Shown here: in pieces, positions 1 through 10,400 of the stretch
Layout of the letters: each line of letters starts with the position of its first letter
Position numbering within the stretch: position 1 is the first letter of the stretch
Assembly: GCF_014636295.1 (NCBI RefSeq)
Contig: NZ_BMEC01000013.1
Location: 124,001-188,000 of the forward strand
Origin: Marivirga lumbricoides
GTDB taxonomy: Bacteria > Bacteroidota > Bacteroidia > Cytophagales > Cyclobacteriaceae
Reading direction: 5' to 3'
Length of the DNA: 64,000 bases
The notes under the pieces: generated by a model
What the model was told of the DNA's origin: nothing
Database searches by the model: none
Seen by the model: only the letters and a program-made list of their open reading frames with translations
Position numbers and translations under genes: made by a program

Positions 1-1
1 T

Positions 2-133
2 AGAGAAATAGCCGAAATTTTGAAAATATCGGAAAACACGGTGAAGTCGAGACTTTACTATGCATTTTCTCACATGAAAAAATTATTAGACAAAGAAAAT
101 ATTAATAAAAGTACTGTAGAATATGAAGACTGA
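2..133 (+). CDS. ECF-type RNA polymerase sigma factor, C-terminal end (partial)
   Basis: The gene is cut by the window start; only the last 43 codons are visible, in the frame starting at base 2 and ending with TGA at 131-133. The residues REIAEILKISENTVKSRL followed by LYYAFSHMKKLLD are a textbook sigma region 4 helix-turn-helix, the part that reads the -35 element. Its stop overlaps the start of the next gene (ATG at 123) by 11 bases, which implies translational coupling with the membrane protein downstream. By analogy with other sigma/anti-sigma pairs, that neighbour should hold this factor inactive at the membrane. The regulon cannot be told from this fragment. Confidence 0.85.
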   Translation, partial: REIAEILKISENTVKSRLYYAFSHMKKLLDKENINKSTVEYED

Positions 134-887
134 AGATTGGAAAGAAAAACTGATGGATTATCTCTACGATGAGATGGATGAGCAGGAAAAAATTGCTTTT
201 GAGTTGGAGTTAGCAAAAAATGCTACGCTAAGAGAGGAATTACAAAACCTGCAGGGTACAAGAAATATTGCCGGACGTTGGGAAGATGAAACAATTAGTG
301 CCCCACCATTTTTTCAGGTGCACAAAAATGAAAGTAACAAAACCCAACCAGGTGGATTGAAGTGGTTTATGGCTATTGCCGCTTCCATATTGCTATTAAT
401 AGTAGCCGCAAAATTCAGTGAACTACAAATCAGCAATTCGGGTGGGGCTTTCAAAATAGCTTTTGGTAAAGAGATATCAAATGATAAAACGTTAGCGGCA
501 TCAGAAGTAGATTCTCTTATCTCCTCTGCCCTGGCAGGCTATGAAGAAAAGCTACAGAAGCAGCGGAAAGAAGATTTTCAAAGCTACTTAGCAGCCAGTA
601 AAAATGATAATAGAAAAATTATTACAGATTATTTAACAGCACTTGAAACCAGTAATGCGGCTATGATGCAGGCTTACTGGAAAGAAAGCACACAACAACA
701 GGAAGTTTATCTTAAAACTTTGCTTTCGGATTTTGCAGCTTACATGGAGCAACAAAGGGAAAATGACATGGATTATCTGATAGCCAAAATGGAGCTTATG
801 GAATCCGACAAAGATCTTTTTAAGCTTGAGACAGGACAAATAATAAATTCTTTAGCGAATAACAATACTCAGGAAACAGCTTATTAA
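123..887 (+). CDS. Putative membrane anti-sigma factor
   Basis: A 254-residue protein with an acidic cytoplasmic N-terminal part (residues 1-80), one membrane segment (about 81-97, WFMAIAASILLLIVAAKF) and a charged extracytoplasmic part rich in Gln, Glu and Lys that is probably helical. This is the layout of anti-sigma factors that bind a sigma factor inside and sense a signal outside. No zinc-binding HxxxCxxC motif is present, so it is not a ZAS-type anti-sigma factor. The assignment rests on this layout and on the 11-base overlap with the sigma gene. It is followed after 109 bases by the exported protein at 997, probably in the same operon. Confidence 0.6.
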   Translation: MKTEDWKEKLMDYLYDEMDEQEKIAFELELAKNATLREELQNLQGTRNIAGRWEDETISAPPFFQVHKNESNKTQPGGLKWFMAIAASILLLIVAAKFSELQISNSGGAFKIAFGKEISNDKTLAASEVDSLISSALAGYEEKLQKQRKEDFQSYLAASKNDNRKIITDYLTALETSNAAMMQAYWKESTQQQEVYLKTLLSDFAAYMEQQRENDMDYLIAKMELMESDKDLFKLETGQIINSLANNNTQETAY

Positions 888-996
888 AAATGCCTGCCAG
901 GTAATTTTGAGAGCTCGCAACAATTATCTGGTAAACCGCATCAGGATGAGATGCTATATGCAAAAGCCAAATTTTAAATTTTTAAATAAAACAAAA

Positions 997-2316
997 ATGA
1001 AAAAATATATCGTTATTATATGTTTCTTAGTAGCTAGCTATAGCACTAAGGCGCAAGAGGTTAACTCTGAAAAAATGGAGAAAGACCTGAAAGTTGCCCA
1101 AACAGTTTTGAAAAGCTTAGTCAATAACAACCAGACCAATCATTGGAATAGTGGTAAAAGCAATAATGAAGCCCGTTATGTTGAAGGCTTTGGGGTAATT
1201 ATCCCTCTACCTGCCAATAGCTCTTATGTTTACAATTTTTCTCCTGAGCTTCCTTCTATGCCTGATATTTCCGGGGTAGTGATACGCAGTTTGGAGGCAG
1301 TTGAAAACCTTGAGCTATTTATAGATGGGGATGATGATAAAAGAGAGGAAAACGCTTCAAAAAAAGCTATGAGTGAAGCTGAAAGAGCTGAAAGAGTCGT
1401 TGAACGTGCGGAAAGAGCCGTTGAACGTGCTGAAAGAGCTGCTGAAATGGAAGTGAGAAGAGCAGAAATACAGGCGCGCCAGAAAGAGCTGGAGGCAAGA
1501 GCACAAACCATAGTGGGACGTGCTAATTTCCAGGTTTTAAGGATGGATAGTCTGAATGAAGTAAATAATGAGTCCAAAATTGAAAATATTAAAAGCTTCC
1601 TGCTTGAATACGGCCATCTAATCAGCCAACTGAAAGATGATGAAAAAATTCTGGTAATGGAAAAAGCAGACAGAGCAAGGTTTTATTATGGTACAAATGG
1701 CATGGAAGACTTGAAAAGAGGCAAGCTTTCAGCAGAAATTACCATGAAAGATATCAGAGCATTTCAAAACGGCAAAATATCTCGTGAAGAAGCTGAAAGC
1801 CGCATCAAAATAAATAAGGGTGATGAAATAAAGCCACTTGCGAAAGACCTTGTACTGATGCAAAGTATCTTTAACAGACTTTATCAATCAGACTTATCTG
1901 AAACATATTACCTGGAATCAAAGATGCCGTATGAGCAAATTGATGGCTTAGGTGTAATCTTTTATATGGACGTGGTGTCGTCAATAGGTACAGGAAAAGA
2001 TTTATGGAAAGTACCTACGCAGAAAAAAGAGAACTTAAGCCAGGCTGATCGTGACGCATTAATAAAAGATATGTATCCGAAATTTGAAGCAGGCTTAAAA
2101 GAAAACATTCTGGAATATGGACAAACCGTTTCAAGCCTGGCAAACGATGAGCAGTTGATCTTTAAAGTTTCCATTACAAAATGTACTGATTGTGGAATCC
2201 CGAAAACATTGGAGGTACAGGTAAGCGGGAAAACTCTGAAAGCTTTAAAGGCAGGTTCAATCACTGAAAAAGATGCATTAAATCAATTAACTGTCAAAAA
2301 AGGAGAGCTGCAGTAA
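997..2316 (+). CDS. Exported protein with Ala-Glu-Arg coiled coil
   Basis: The start is taken at ATG 997 because it gives a good signal peptide (MKKYIVIICFLVASYSTKA, cleaved before QEVN). An upstream TTG at 907 would only add 30 residues of unlike composition. The mature 420-residue protein has no family I recognise. Around residues 125-165 it has a striking run of AERAERVVERAERAVERAE-type repeats, predicted to be a long charged helix, and the DNA at 1375-1443 shows direct repeats that match it. The rest has two similar halves with phrases such as YVEGFGVIIPLP and QIDGLGVIFYMD, which suggests an internal duplication. It follows the sigma and anti-sigma genes in the same direction and may be a target or sensor of that unit. 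Confidence 0.6.
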   Translation: MKKYIVIICFLVASYSTKAQEVNSEKMEKDLKVAQTVLKSLVNNNQTNHWNSGKSNNEARYVEGFGVIIPLPANSSYVYNFSPELPSMPDISGVVIRSLEAVENLELFIDGDDDKREENASKKAMSEAERAERVVERAERAVERAERAAEMEVRRAEIQARQKELEARAQTIVGRANFQVLRMDSLNEVNNESKIENIKSFLLEYGHLISQLKDDEKILVMEKADRARFYYGTNGMEDLKRGKLSAEITMKDIRAFQNGKISREEAESRIKINKGDEIKPLAKDLVLMQSIFNRLYQSDLSETYYLESKMPYEQIDGLGVIFYMDVVSSIGTGKDLWKVPTQKKENLSQADRDALIKDMYPKFEAGLKENILEYGQTVSSLANDEQLIFKVSITKCTDCGIPKTLEVQVSGKTLKALKAGSITEKDALNQLTVKKGELQ

Positions 2317-2330
2317 GTGTATAAAAAATA

Positions 2331-2353
2331 TCACACTAGCCAAAAGAGTGTGA
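2331..2353 (+). terminator. Weak terminator-like hairpin
   Basis: Arms TCACACT and AGTGTGA (7 bp) enclose a 9-base loop 14 bases after the stop of the coiled-coil protein gene. There is no good T run directly behind the stem, so termination is uncertain. Confidence 0.35.
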
Positions 2354-2397
2354 CTACAAATTTTGGAGGTAGGGATTAAGACTCGTTTCATCTGACC

Positions 2398-2547
2398 CTA
2401 TCTCCAATTAAAACTAAGTAAGCTGTTATTCTTACCTAATTTCTGATAGTATTGTCCATTGATTTTCCCAGGGTAATCAAACAAAGTTATAAGTTCACCC
2501 TTGTTTGTAAGCTGCTTTAAAAGCGCTTCACTTAGTAAGGCTGCTTT
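2398..2547 (-). pseudogene. Possible gene remnant
   Basis: On the minus strand this stretch reads as 49 sense codons and a stop, with protein-like composition (for example LLKQLTNKGELITLFDYPGK and YYQKLGKNNSLLSFNWR). It has no start codon and an in-frame stop lies immediately upstream. In the next frame a few upstream codons also look protein-like, which would fit a frameshift. I do not recognise the parent family. It may be the decayed 3' end of a lost gene or chance. Confidence 0.25.
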
Positions 2548-2584
2548 TTAATTTTGCATCTGTATATTCTTGAAATTTTTAATA

Positions 2585-3241
2585 CTACTTCATTTCCATT
2601 TCAAATTCTCCTTGCTGATTCGCTGGTTCGGCATCAAATGAATTATACCAATTACCTGAATAAGTTGCACTTGAACCTGTTATTGTAAGTGTTCCTCTAG
2701 TGGAATATTTATCTGAAGCTTCTTCATACTCATAATTAGCAATAATAGTATTATCATCTAAAGTCCAGGTACCATTGGCCACATCAGGACTGGATTCACT
2801 ATTGGCTCTTACAACCAGGGAGCCCTCTTCATTAAACTGGAATTCAAAAAAGCCTGAATTATCATACGTTCCTGTGAAAACTCCTTGAAATTGATTGTTA
2901 AGTGTCATATTTATAACTGTCTGGCCAGCTGAATTAGTAGCCAGTACCTGAACATCATAAGTTCCTGGCATAAGTGTTTTTGCCCAACTTAAAACTCCTG
3001 TAGTAGTATTAATATCTAACCCCTCAATAGCGTTAGCCAATGAAAATGATCCCTGGTCCCCATTCCAATCAAAATTCGGTGCACCTGAATTGCCCTCTGT
3101 GAAAAATGAAATAGTAATGGTAGTGTCATCATAAGTTACCGTTGGCTTCTGAACCAAAGGCCCCTGATCCGAATCATCTTCTAAGCAGCTTGTGAGCATA
3201 ACAGATAAAAGAATAAAAAAAGATAATTTAAGCGTTTTCAT
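2585..3241 (-). CDS. Surface lipoprotein with Ig-like fold
   Basis: A 218-residue protein with a lipoprotein signal (MKTLKLSFFILLSVMLTSC, lipid-bearing Cys19) followed by an acidic EDDSDQG stretch, as is usual for surface-exposed lipoproteins in this phylum. Residues about 50-115 resemble a putative-Ig/He_PIG domain (IEGLDINTTTGVLSW, then PGTYDVQVLATNSAGQ). The second half is a beta-rich region (VANGTWTLDDNTIIANYEY, GTLTITGSSATYSGNW). It lies 42 bases downstream of the large surface protein gene on the same strand and is probably co-transcribed with it. The precise role is unknown; binding to a polymer or protein is only a guess. Confidence 0.6.
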   Translation of the reverse strand: MKTLKLSFFILLSVMLTSCLEDDSDQGPLVQKPTVTYDDTTITISFFTEGNSGAPNFDWNGDQGSFSLANAIEGLDINTTTGVLSWAKTLMPGTYDVQVLATNSAGQTVINMTLNNQFQGVFTGTYDNSGFFEFQFNEEGSLVVRANSESSPDVANGTWTLDDNTIIANYEYEEASDKYSTRGTLTITGSSATYSGNWYNSFDAEPANQQGEFEMEMK

Positions 3242-3283
3242 ATATTTTTATTTATGGTTTATGGTTATTTAAAGTTTTTGAAG

Positions 3284-6200
3284 TTATTCCTCGTTTACAA
3301 TAAAACTGAAGCTCTTATTGTTAGGGCCATCTACAGATTCAATTTCCATTATGTAATTACCTGAAGAAGGTAGTGTGATTACATCGCTGTTAAAGGTTCT
3401 TTTCCTGTAAAGCTCCTCTCCTTCTAAAGAATAAACTGCTATATATATTCTGGGAGGAAAGGTTTCAGGAACGTCATATGTAAAACTTACACTGATTTGG
3501 TTACTGGCAGGACTCGTTATAAGGTATGGATGAATCTGGTTAAAGGCATCTAAATCACGGGAAAGGGTACCTGTAACGATGGTGTTTAAATCAATAGGGA
3601 TTTCCTCTCTCTTTGCAAGATAAAGCTCGTAAGCTCCTAAAGAAGTGCTTTCATGTGCCAAAGAAGCTTCTACCTCAAAAATAAGTTCACCTGAAAATGG
3701 CATAGCATAAGGGTAGGTTATTGATCTTGCTCCTCCATCGCCTAATGAAACATTTTTGAATGATGTCCTCTTATAGAACTCTCTCGATTCATCATACCTT
3801 AATAATTTTAGAGCGCTTCTTAAAGTATCAGAATTTGATAAGCCCACATTGTATCTTTCAAGACTATCTACATTAATGGAATAATACTTATGACGCCCCA
3901 GCACATCGATACTTCCCTCTAAAGTAGAAAAAGGTGGAGTAAAACTAATTGGCTGAGGAGCATCAATTGTAGTAAGACCTAGTGTAAATTCACCCTGGGA
4001 CCTTTCTCTGTCTACACCATTTATTTCAATGACGTATGGCCCATCAGCCGGAAGTTCTACATAGCCTAGCTCTGGGTTATCCCTGGTGCTTTTAAGTCCG
4101 GTCATTTCACTATCAAAAACTGTTATTGTATTCCTTCCAGAAAATTCAGTGATTCGAGCCACATTAATCACCTGTCCCTGACTACCCGTAAATGTATAGT
4201 GCCTGAATTCATTTACTGCATCAAAAAATGTTGTCAGCTCGTCCTTAATTTGTGAGTTGATATCTATTGATTGTTTTACCGGTGTAAAAATGAATGCTTC
4301 GTAATTTCCTGTAAGGGACTCCAATTCGTTAGTTAACAAAACATAGGTTTCTATTTCAATTATATATTCGCCAGTTTCAGGAAGCGTTAGCGTGTAACTT
4401 AAGTCGGCCCATTCGCCACGGTATGTTTCAGATATGGCATTACGTTTATAAAATGGTTGTTCCCCTGGTCTTCGAATTCTTAATCTTCCAGTTAAGCCAT
4501 CAATAGAATGAATGGCAAAGTTTTTCCTCTCCAGTTGATTACCCGTAAATTTATAATACTGCTTCTCGCCTATAATATTGAGAGTACCCTCTGTTAAAGT
4601 GTAAGGCACTTCAGGTGTTAATAGTTGTGGTTCTTCTATGCCGGAAAGCCCAATGGTAAATTCTCCATTAGAATCGGAATCTACTCCCTCAACCTGAATC
4701 AGGTAAACCCCTGAATGCTCAGCTACAATAACCCCTGAACTAATATAGCGTTCTCCCCTTTGCCTGTAAATACGTTTAGAGGAAGGATCAAATAGATTGA
4801 GGTATAATCTACCTGAAATATCAGTGGTAGCAAGTGCTAAATTAAACAGTTGGCCGCTATCTAAATTTACCGCCATTTGTTGAACCCCTCTTGCTACTGC
4901 CAAATTACTTTTGGCATTAGAGTTTAATTCTATTATTTGAGTTTTAGATAACGAAACTACATAAGCACCCGGTTCATTTGCTGTTCCGTCTACAATAATT
5001 TGGTAGTCCCCTGTTTTTTCAACCTCTAAAATTAACACAGCACTTAGCCCTGAGCCAAAGGTTCTCTTTTCGATTGGCAAATTATCAGGATCACGAATTT
5101 CTACAGTTCCTTCCAGGGTGGATCCGTTGGCTTGCCCTACTGAAAGCAACATTTTTTCTCCTACTTCCTGATTTACTGTAAAAGCATCAATTGAATTAGC
5201 TTCTTCAATGGCCGTTGTAAAAGTCGTGTCCGGAGCTATCTCCCCCGCTGGTTCCCCATAGCCAGCAACACGGTTCATTGTAATTATTACGGTAGTGGTA
5301 GTACCAGCGGCTCCACTTGCGGTTACACTCCCTTTAAAAATTCCATTTCCACCCGAGCCTGCAAATATTATAGGAACATCAGGAGGACAAGCTAGTGGTT
5401 GGCAACAGTTAGGTGTACTTGGATTTCCACGAGGACCCGTAGGCCCTTCAAGCTTTCCATTTATGAAACATGCTCCTCCATTAGGAATGTCCAAAGTAGG
5501 CAAACCTTCTTTATCTTCAATTTTGCATTCCGGAATGGCATACCAAGGTTCAGGAGCAATATCATGATTCCACCAACTGAAATGACTCACCTCTCCTCGT
5601 AGAACGAATCCTGTTGGAGATTCTCCACTTACAGTAACAGTACCTGTTCCATCCTGCACCCAGTTACCGGAGCTTTCATCATAAAACCACATAGGAAATT
5701 GCTCTCCGGCAGTCAGTGCCGTTCCATCTACATCATTCTCTACATAAATGGGTATATCAATGGTAGCCGTTTTACCAGCAGCTACCTGTAACTCTTCTCC
5801 ATTTTGCATGAAAGTAAACTCTACAGTGCCGAATGTCATAATCAGCGGGGCTTCACCTTCAAAAGTAATTCCTGAGAATGTTCCCGGAAACGCTTCTAAA
5901 ACTCCATCATCAGAAACATCCAGTGCTGTCATGTATATTTCAACATCACCTGTTACAATTGACCCATCAGAATGAACCAGGCCTTCTACTGGTAACTTTA
6001 CCTGAACTCCCTCTGAACCAGTTGCAGTTGCGCCATACTCAACTGATTGAACGATAATTTCAGGTGCTCTTTCAATTAAACTGAGTTCAAAATATCCTTG
6101 CCTTGCAGTATTTAGAATTTGCAAATTATAGTACTCACTTATAAAACCTGTTTTTGAAATTTCCAACATCTGGGACTTACCGGATATGAAACCATCAAAA

Positions 6201-7309
6201 GCAACTTCTCCGATTTCGTTGGTTACAAAGGACGAATCCATATGAGGAACAAATACTCTTACATCCTGAAGAGGTTCTCCTTTTGTATCGGTAATAATTC
6301 CTCTTATGGCCACCGTGCCTGTGTTACTCTCCTCAGGTTTTATGATTAATTCTTTTGAAAGTGTTTCCCGTGCTCCATAGGCTCCGGTTACCGTTAGTGA
6401 AACCGAATATGTTCCTGCTTTGCTATAAATATGAGGAATTTGCATTTGCCCTCCTCTGGTACTATCACCAAAACTCCAGCTAAAGATTAACTCTTCATTA
6501 TTAGCTCCTGATGAGGCTGAAGCATCAAACTTTACAATCTCACCTTCCTGCTCTTCATCTGGCATAATAATTTCAAAGCTTGCTGTAGGTTTAGGAGCTA
6601 AACTAAGTTCATATATTTTTGAAATATTAGCCTCTACGTCTGTATTTATTAATTCACTTAAAGTAATAAACTGACTTTTTTCTATCTCTACCCTGACAGT
6701 TCCGCTGATTGTATCTGACTGGGCATACCTCATGCCGGAGGCTTCCAGGTTAGCAGCTTTGCTTTCATCAAATGCTGAAGAATAATTGCTTCCAATATCA
6801 ACAACTTCATATTGAAGTTTCATGGCTTGAGAAACCGAAAGTAAACCACCAAATTGAGGCGTTCCTGACTTGTTAAATTTAGCTTTGTACAGATAAGTTC
6901 CTGCTTCTATAAGTGTTCCTTCTCTTATTTCCTTTCCAGATAAGTTATAAAATTTTATGGCAGGGATGCTTTGATTTTGAGATCGATACTTAAAATAAAC
7001 AGGGGGATTATTGATAGGATTAGGGTAGACACATGAAAGATAATAATCATTTTCAATAGCTCTGTCGGTAGCAGTGACGGAGCCCTCCTTTATGACCAGG
7101 TCTGTAACAAATTCTCCATTTTCACCTGTAAACCCGCTGTAAAGTAAATCCTCATTCTCACTAAAAATTTTCACTTTAGAAAGAGGCACTGCTTCTCCTT
7201 TTTCATCCAAAACAGTACCTTCCAGCAATTGCTGACTGTAGCTGTATAAAGCTGAAAATAGAAATATTATAAATAAAAAAGGCTTTAAGAGGTTCTTTAT
7301 TGTTTTCAT
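3284..7309 (-). CDS. Giant secreted multidomain protein (CarboxypepD-reg, PKD, PPC-like repeats)
   Basis: A 1341-residue protein with a signal peptide ending at YSYSQQ. Next come a carboxypeptidase-regulatory-like domain (LLEGTVLDEKGEAVPLSKVK), then a YPNP segment with YNLSGKEIREGT that looks like a type IX secretion tail domain but sits near the N-terminus. A PKD domain follows at about 245-325 (FDASASSG, FSWSFGDS, YSKAGTYSVSLTV), then a second regulatory-like domain (GIITDTKGEPLQDVRVFVP). The C-terminal 550 residues hold beta-rich modules resembling bacterial pre-peptidase domains, with a clear internal duplication about 223 residues apart (GEFTIGLSGIEEPQ and GEFTLGLTTIDAPQ). It is probably a cell-surface or extracellular adhesin-like protein; no catalytic domain was recognised. 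No terminal sorting domain is visible. Confidence 0.65.
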   Translation of the reverse strand: MKTIKNLLKPFLFIIFLFSALYSYSQQLLEGTVLDEKGEAVPLSKVKIFSENEDLLYSGFTGENGEFVTDLVIKEGSVTATDRAIENDYYLSCVYPNPINNPPVYFKYRSQNQSIPAIKFYNLSGKEIREGTLIEAGTYLYKAKFNKSGTPQFGGLLSVSQAMKLQYEVVDIGSNYSSAFDESKAANLEASGMRYAQSDTISGTVRVEIEKSQFITLSELINTDVEANISKIYELSLAPKPTASFEIIMPDEEQEGEIVKFDASASSGANNEELIFSWSFGDSTRGGQMQIPHIYSKAGTYSVSLTVTGAYGARETLSKELIIKPEESNTGTVAIRGIITDTKGEPLQDVRVFVPHMDSSFVTNEIGEVAFDGFISGKSQMLEISKTGFISEYYNLQILNTARQGYFELSLIERAPEIIVQSVEYGATATGSEGVQVKLPVEGLVHSDGSIVTGDVEIYMTALDVSDDGVLEAFPGTFSGITFEGEAPLIMTFGTVEFTFMQNGEELQVAAGKTATIDIPIYVENDVDGTALTAGEQFPMWFYDESSGNWVQDGTGTVTVSGESPTGFVLRGEVSHFSWWNHDIAPEPWYAIPECKIEDKEGLPTLDIPNGGACFINGKLEGPTGPRGNPSTPNCCQPLACPPDVPIIFAGSGGNGIFKGSVTASGAAGTTTTVIITMNRVAGYGEPAGEIAPDTTFTTAIEEANSIDAFTVNQEVGEKMLLSVGQANGSTLEGTVEIRDPDNLPIEKRTFGSGLSAVLILEVEKTGDYQIIVDGTANEPGAYVVSLSKTQIIELNSNAKSNLAVARGVQQMAVNLDSGQLFNLALATTDISGRLYLNLFDPSSKRIYRQRGERYISSGVIVAEHSGVYLIQVEGVDSDSNGEFTIGLSGIEEPQLLTPEVPYTLTEGTLNIIGEKQYYKFTGNQLERKNFAIHSIDGLTGRLRIRRPGEQPFYKRNAISETYRGEWADLSYTLTLPETGEYIIEIETYVLLTNELESLTGNYEAFIFTPVKQSIDINSQIKDELTTFFDAVNEFRHYTFTGSQGQVINVARITEFSGRNTITVFDSEMTGLKSTRDNPELGYVELPADGPYVIEINGVDRERSQGEFTLGLTTIDAPQPISFTPPFSTLEGSIDVLGRHKYYSINVDSLERYNVGLSNSDTLRSALKLLRYDESREFYKRTSFKNVSLGDGGARSITYPYAMPFSGELIFEVEASLAHESTSLGAYELYLAKREEIPIDLNTIVTGTLSRDLDAFNQIHPYLITSPASNQISVSFTYDVPETFPPRIYIAVYSLEGEELYRKRTFNSDVITLPSSGNYIMEIESVDGPNNKSFSFIVNEE

Positions 7310-7355
7310 TTTTAAGGTCTTTTAGTTCTCTACCTCACTACACACCAAAAGCCAT

Positions 7356-7408
7356 AAAAAAGGCTCAAAAAAATTATTTTATTTTAAAATAATCCTTCTG
7401 AGCCTTTT
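7356..7408 (-). terminator. Intrinsic terminator behind pyruvate carboxylase
   Basis: On the minus strand the arms AAAAGGCTCA and TGAGCCTTTT enclose a second inner stem (ATTATTTT with AAAATAAT), and a run of about six T follows. It lies between the stop of the pyruvate carboxylase gene (7446) and the start of the large surface protein gene (7309), so it separates the two transcripts. With A runs on one side and T runs on the other it could act on both strands. Confidence 0.75.
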
Positions 7409-7445
7409 CAACTATAAAAATTACTAACTAATAAAGATGGTACTC

Positions 7446-10400
7446 CTATTCCAAACTCACCACCAAATCATCCTGAGCCACCATTTCTCCGGCACTAAGG
7501 TGCACTGCTTTTATAGTTCCTGCCCTTGGAGGAGTAATAGTTGATTCCATTTTCATGGCTTCAATTACGAAAAGTGGTGTGTTTTCTGTTACTTCATCAC
7601 CTGGCTTTACTTTAATTTCAGCAATTCTACCTTGAAGAGGAGCCCCCACTTCATTTTCAGCACTTACCTTTTGATGAACTGCCTTATCAACTTTAGCAGA
7701 GTTATCTTTGATTTGGATCCTTCTTGTTTGTCCATTCAATTCAAAGGAAACCGTTCTCATTCCTTCATCATTTGGTGCAGAAATAAATAGCAAGCGAATT
7801 ATAATGGTTTTTCCTTCGCCTATTTCTACCAGGAGCTCTTGCCCGTTTTTCATTCCGTAGAAAAATGCCAGCGTAGGAATGTACCAAACATCACCGTACT
7901 CCTGCATATGCTGGTAATACTCTTCATACACTTTTGGGTACAGCAAGTAAGACAAGAGGTCTAATTCGGTTCTATTCTTATCAAATTTCTTTTTAAAATC
8001 CTGAAACTCTTTCTCAAAATCAATAGGCTCAAGATGCGCATTGGGCTTATTAGTAAATGGTTTTTCTCCCTTTAATATAATTTCACTCAGCGCTTTAGGG
8101 AAACCTCCTACTGGTTGGCCTAATTCTCCTCTGAACAAGCTTACTACAGATTCAGGAAAGGAGAGAGATTTCCCTTTAGTAAGAATGTCTTCCGGTGTCA
8201 AATTATTGGAAGTCATATAAAGTGCCATGTCTCCTACTACTTTGGATGATGGTGTAACTTTCACCAAATCACCAAAAAGCTTATTCACAAGCGCATAATT
8301 CTTTTTGACTTCTTCAAACTTATGCCCCAAACCTAAAGCATTGGCTTGTGGTCTCAGGTTGGAGTATTGTCCTCCGGGGATTTCATGATCATAAACCTCT
8401 GCGGTACCAGCTTTTAAGCCAGACTCAAACGGATAATAAAATTCCCTTACATCTTCCCAGTAGTTGCTGTAGCTGTTTAAAGAATCAATATCCAGCTGTA
8501 GTTCACGCTCTTGTCCTTTCATGTAAGAAGCCACAGAGTTAAAATTAGGCTGAGAAGTTAAACCCGACATGCTCCCTAAAGCAACATCTACCACATCAAC
8601 ACCAGCTTCTATGGCCTGCATATAAGTGGCAGATTGAATGGATGAAGTATCGTGAGTGTGCAAATGAATAGGTAACTTAACTGAGGCCTTTAGGGCTGCC
8701 ACCAGCTCTTTTGCTGCATAAGGTTTTAGCAAACCAGCCATATCCTTGATAGCAATGATGTGCGCTCCTTCACTTTCTAATTGTTTAGCAAAATCCACAT
8801 AGTAATCCAACGTGTACTTCTTTTGGTTAGGATCAAGAATATCTCCTGTATAACAGATTGAAGCTTCTGCCAGGGAATTTGTCTTCTCTCGCACCGTTTT
8901 AATGCTCACTTTCATGGCCTCCAACCAATTCAATGAGTCAAAAATTCTGAAAACATCAATTCCTGTATCTGCCGCTTTTATAATGAACTCTTCAATTAAA
9001 TTATCTGGATATGCTTTGTATCCCACAGCATTGGAACCTCTCAAAAGCATCTGCAAAAGAATATTAGGAATGGCCCTTCTGAATTTCGCCAGCCTGTCCC
9101 ATGGGTCCTCTCGTAAAAAGCGCATACAAACATCAAAAGTGGCCCCACCCCATACTTCCATGGAAAAAATCTGAGGGTTGTTTTTCGCATAGCCTTCAGC
9201 CACTTTTAACATATCAATCGTTCGCATACGGGTGGCTAATAAAGACTGATGGGCGTCTCTGAAAGTAGTATCAGTATATTGGATAGCTTTCTCATCCTTC
9301 AGCCACTGAGAAAAACCTTCCGGTCCTAATTCCACTAATTTATTTTTGGTGCCTTTCGGATAAGGCTCGTACTTGTCGTAATCAGGTATTTTTGGCGCTC
9401 TGAAAACTTTAGCTTCATCTTTGGATTTTGCATCCGGATGCCCATTTACAGTCACATCCGCAAGGAATCGTAAAGTTTTGGTACCTCGATCAAATTTTTT
9501 GGTGATCTCAAAAAGATCTGGGTTTTCATCGATGAATTTAACCGTGCACTCACCACTGTAAAAGGTAGGATGTGAAATTACATTCTCCAGGAAACCAATA
9601 TTAGTCTTCACCCCTCTAATTCTGAATTCCCTTAAAGCACGGTGCAATCTTTGTGCTGTTCCTTTTAAAGTTCTCCCTGATGCTGAGATTTTTACCAGCA
9701 TAGAATCAAAGAAGGGAGAAATCGTCACTCCCGGGTAAGAGCTGCCTTCATCAATTCGGATTCCGAAGCCTCCTGCATTTCTATAGGCGATAATTGTCCC
9801 ATAATCAGGCTTGAAGCCCTTTTCAGGATCTTCCGTGGTGATACGGCATTGGATGGCAAAACCATTACACTGAATATCAGCCTGATCTTTAATGAAAATG
9901 CGTGGATCATGTAATGGATGACCTTTGGCTATTAAAATTTGTGAACGCACAATATCAATGCCCGTTATTTCCTCCGTAATTGTATGCTCTACCTGAATTC
10001 TTGGATTTACCTCAATAAAGAAAACATTTTCCTGCTTGTCCACCAGAAACTCTACCGTTCCTACATTATTATAATTCACCTCACGGGTTATGGCTAATGC
10101 ATAAGCATAAATTTTGTCTTTCGTTTCCTGTGAAAGTGTAACGCAGGGAGCAATTTCCACCACCTTCTGAAACCTACGCTGTACAGAGCAATCCCTTTCA
10201 TATAAGTGGACAATATTACCGTAATTATCGCCCATGATCTGCACTTCAATATGCTTAGGCTCTTCTATATATTTTTCCAGAAAGATGGTATCATCGCCAA
10301 AAGCATTCCCCGCTTCATTTTTCGCTTCCGAGAATGACTTCTTCAGGTCCTCATCATTCCTTACCACCCGCATGCCTCTTCCACCACCACCTGCAGCAGC

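Noticed and set aside
907-996. TTG start for the coiled-coil protein
   Set aside because: The 30 added residues hide a good signal peptide that starts at ATG 997.
1230-1577. Long open frame on the minus strand rich in Ser, Ala and Leu
   Set aside because: It is the antisense shadow of the AERAE repeat region of the real gene.
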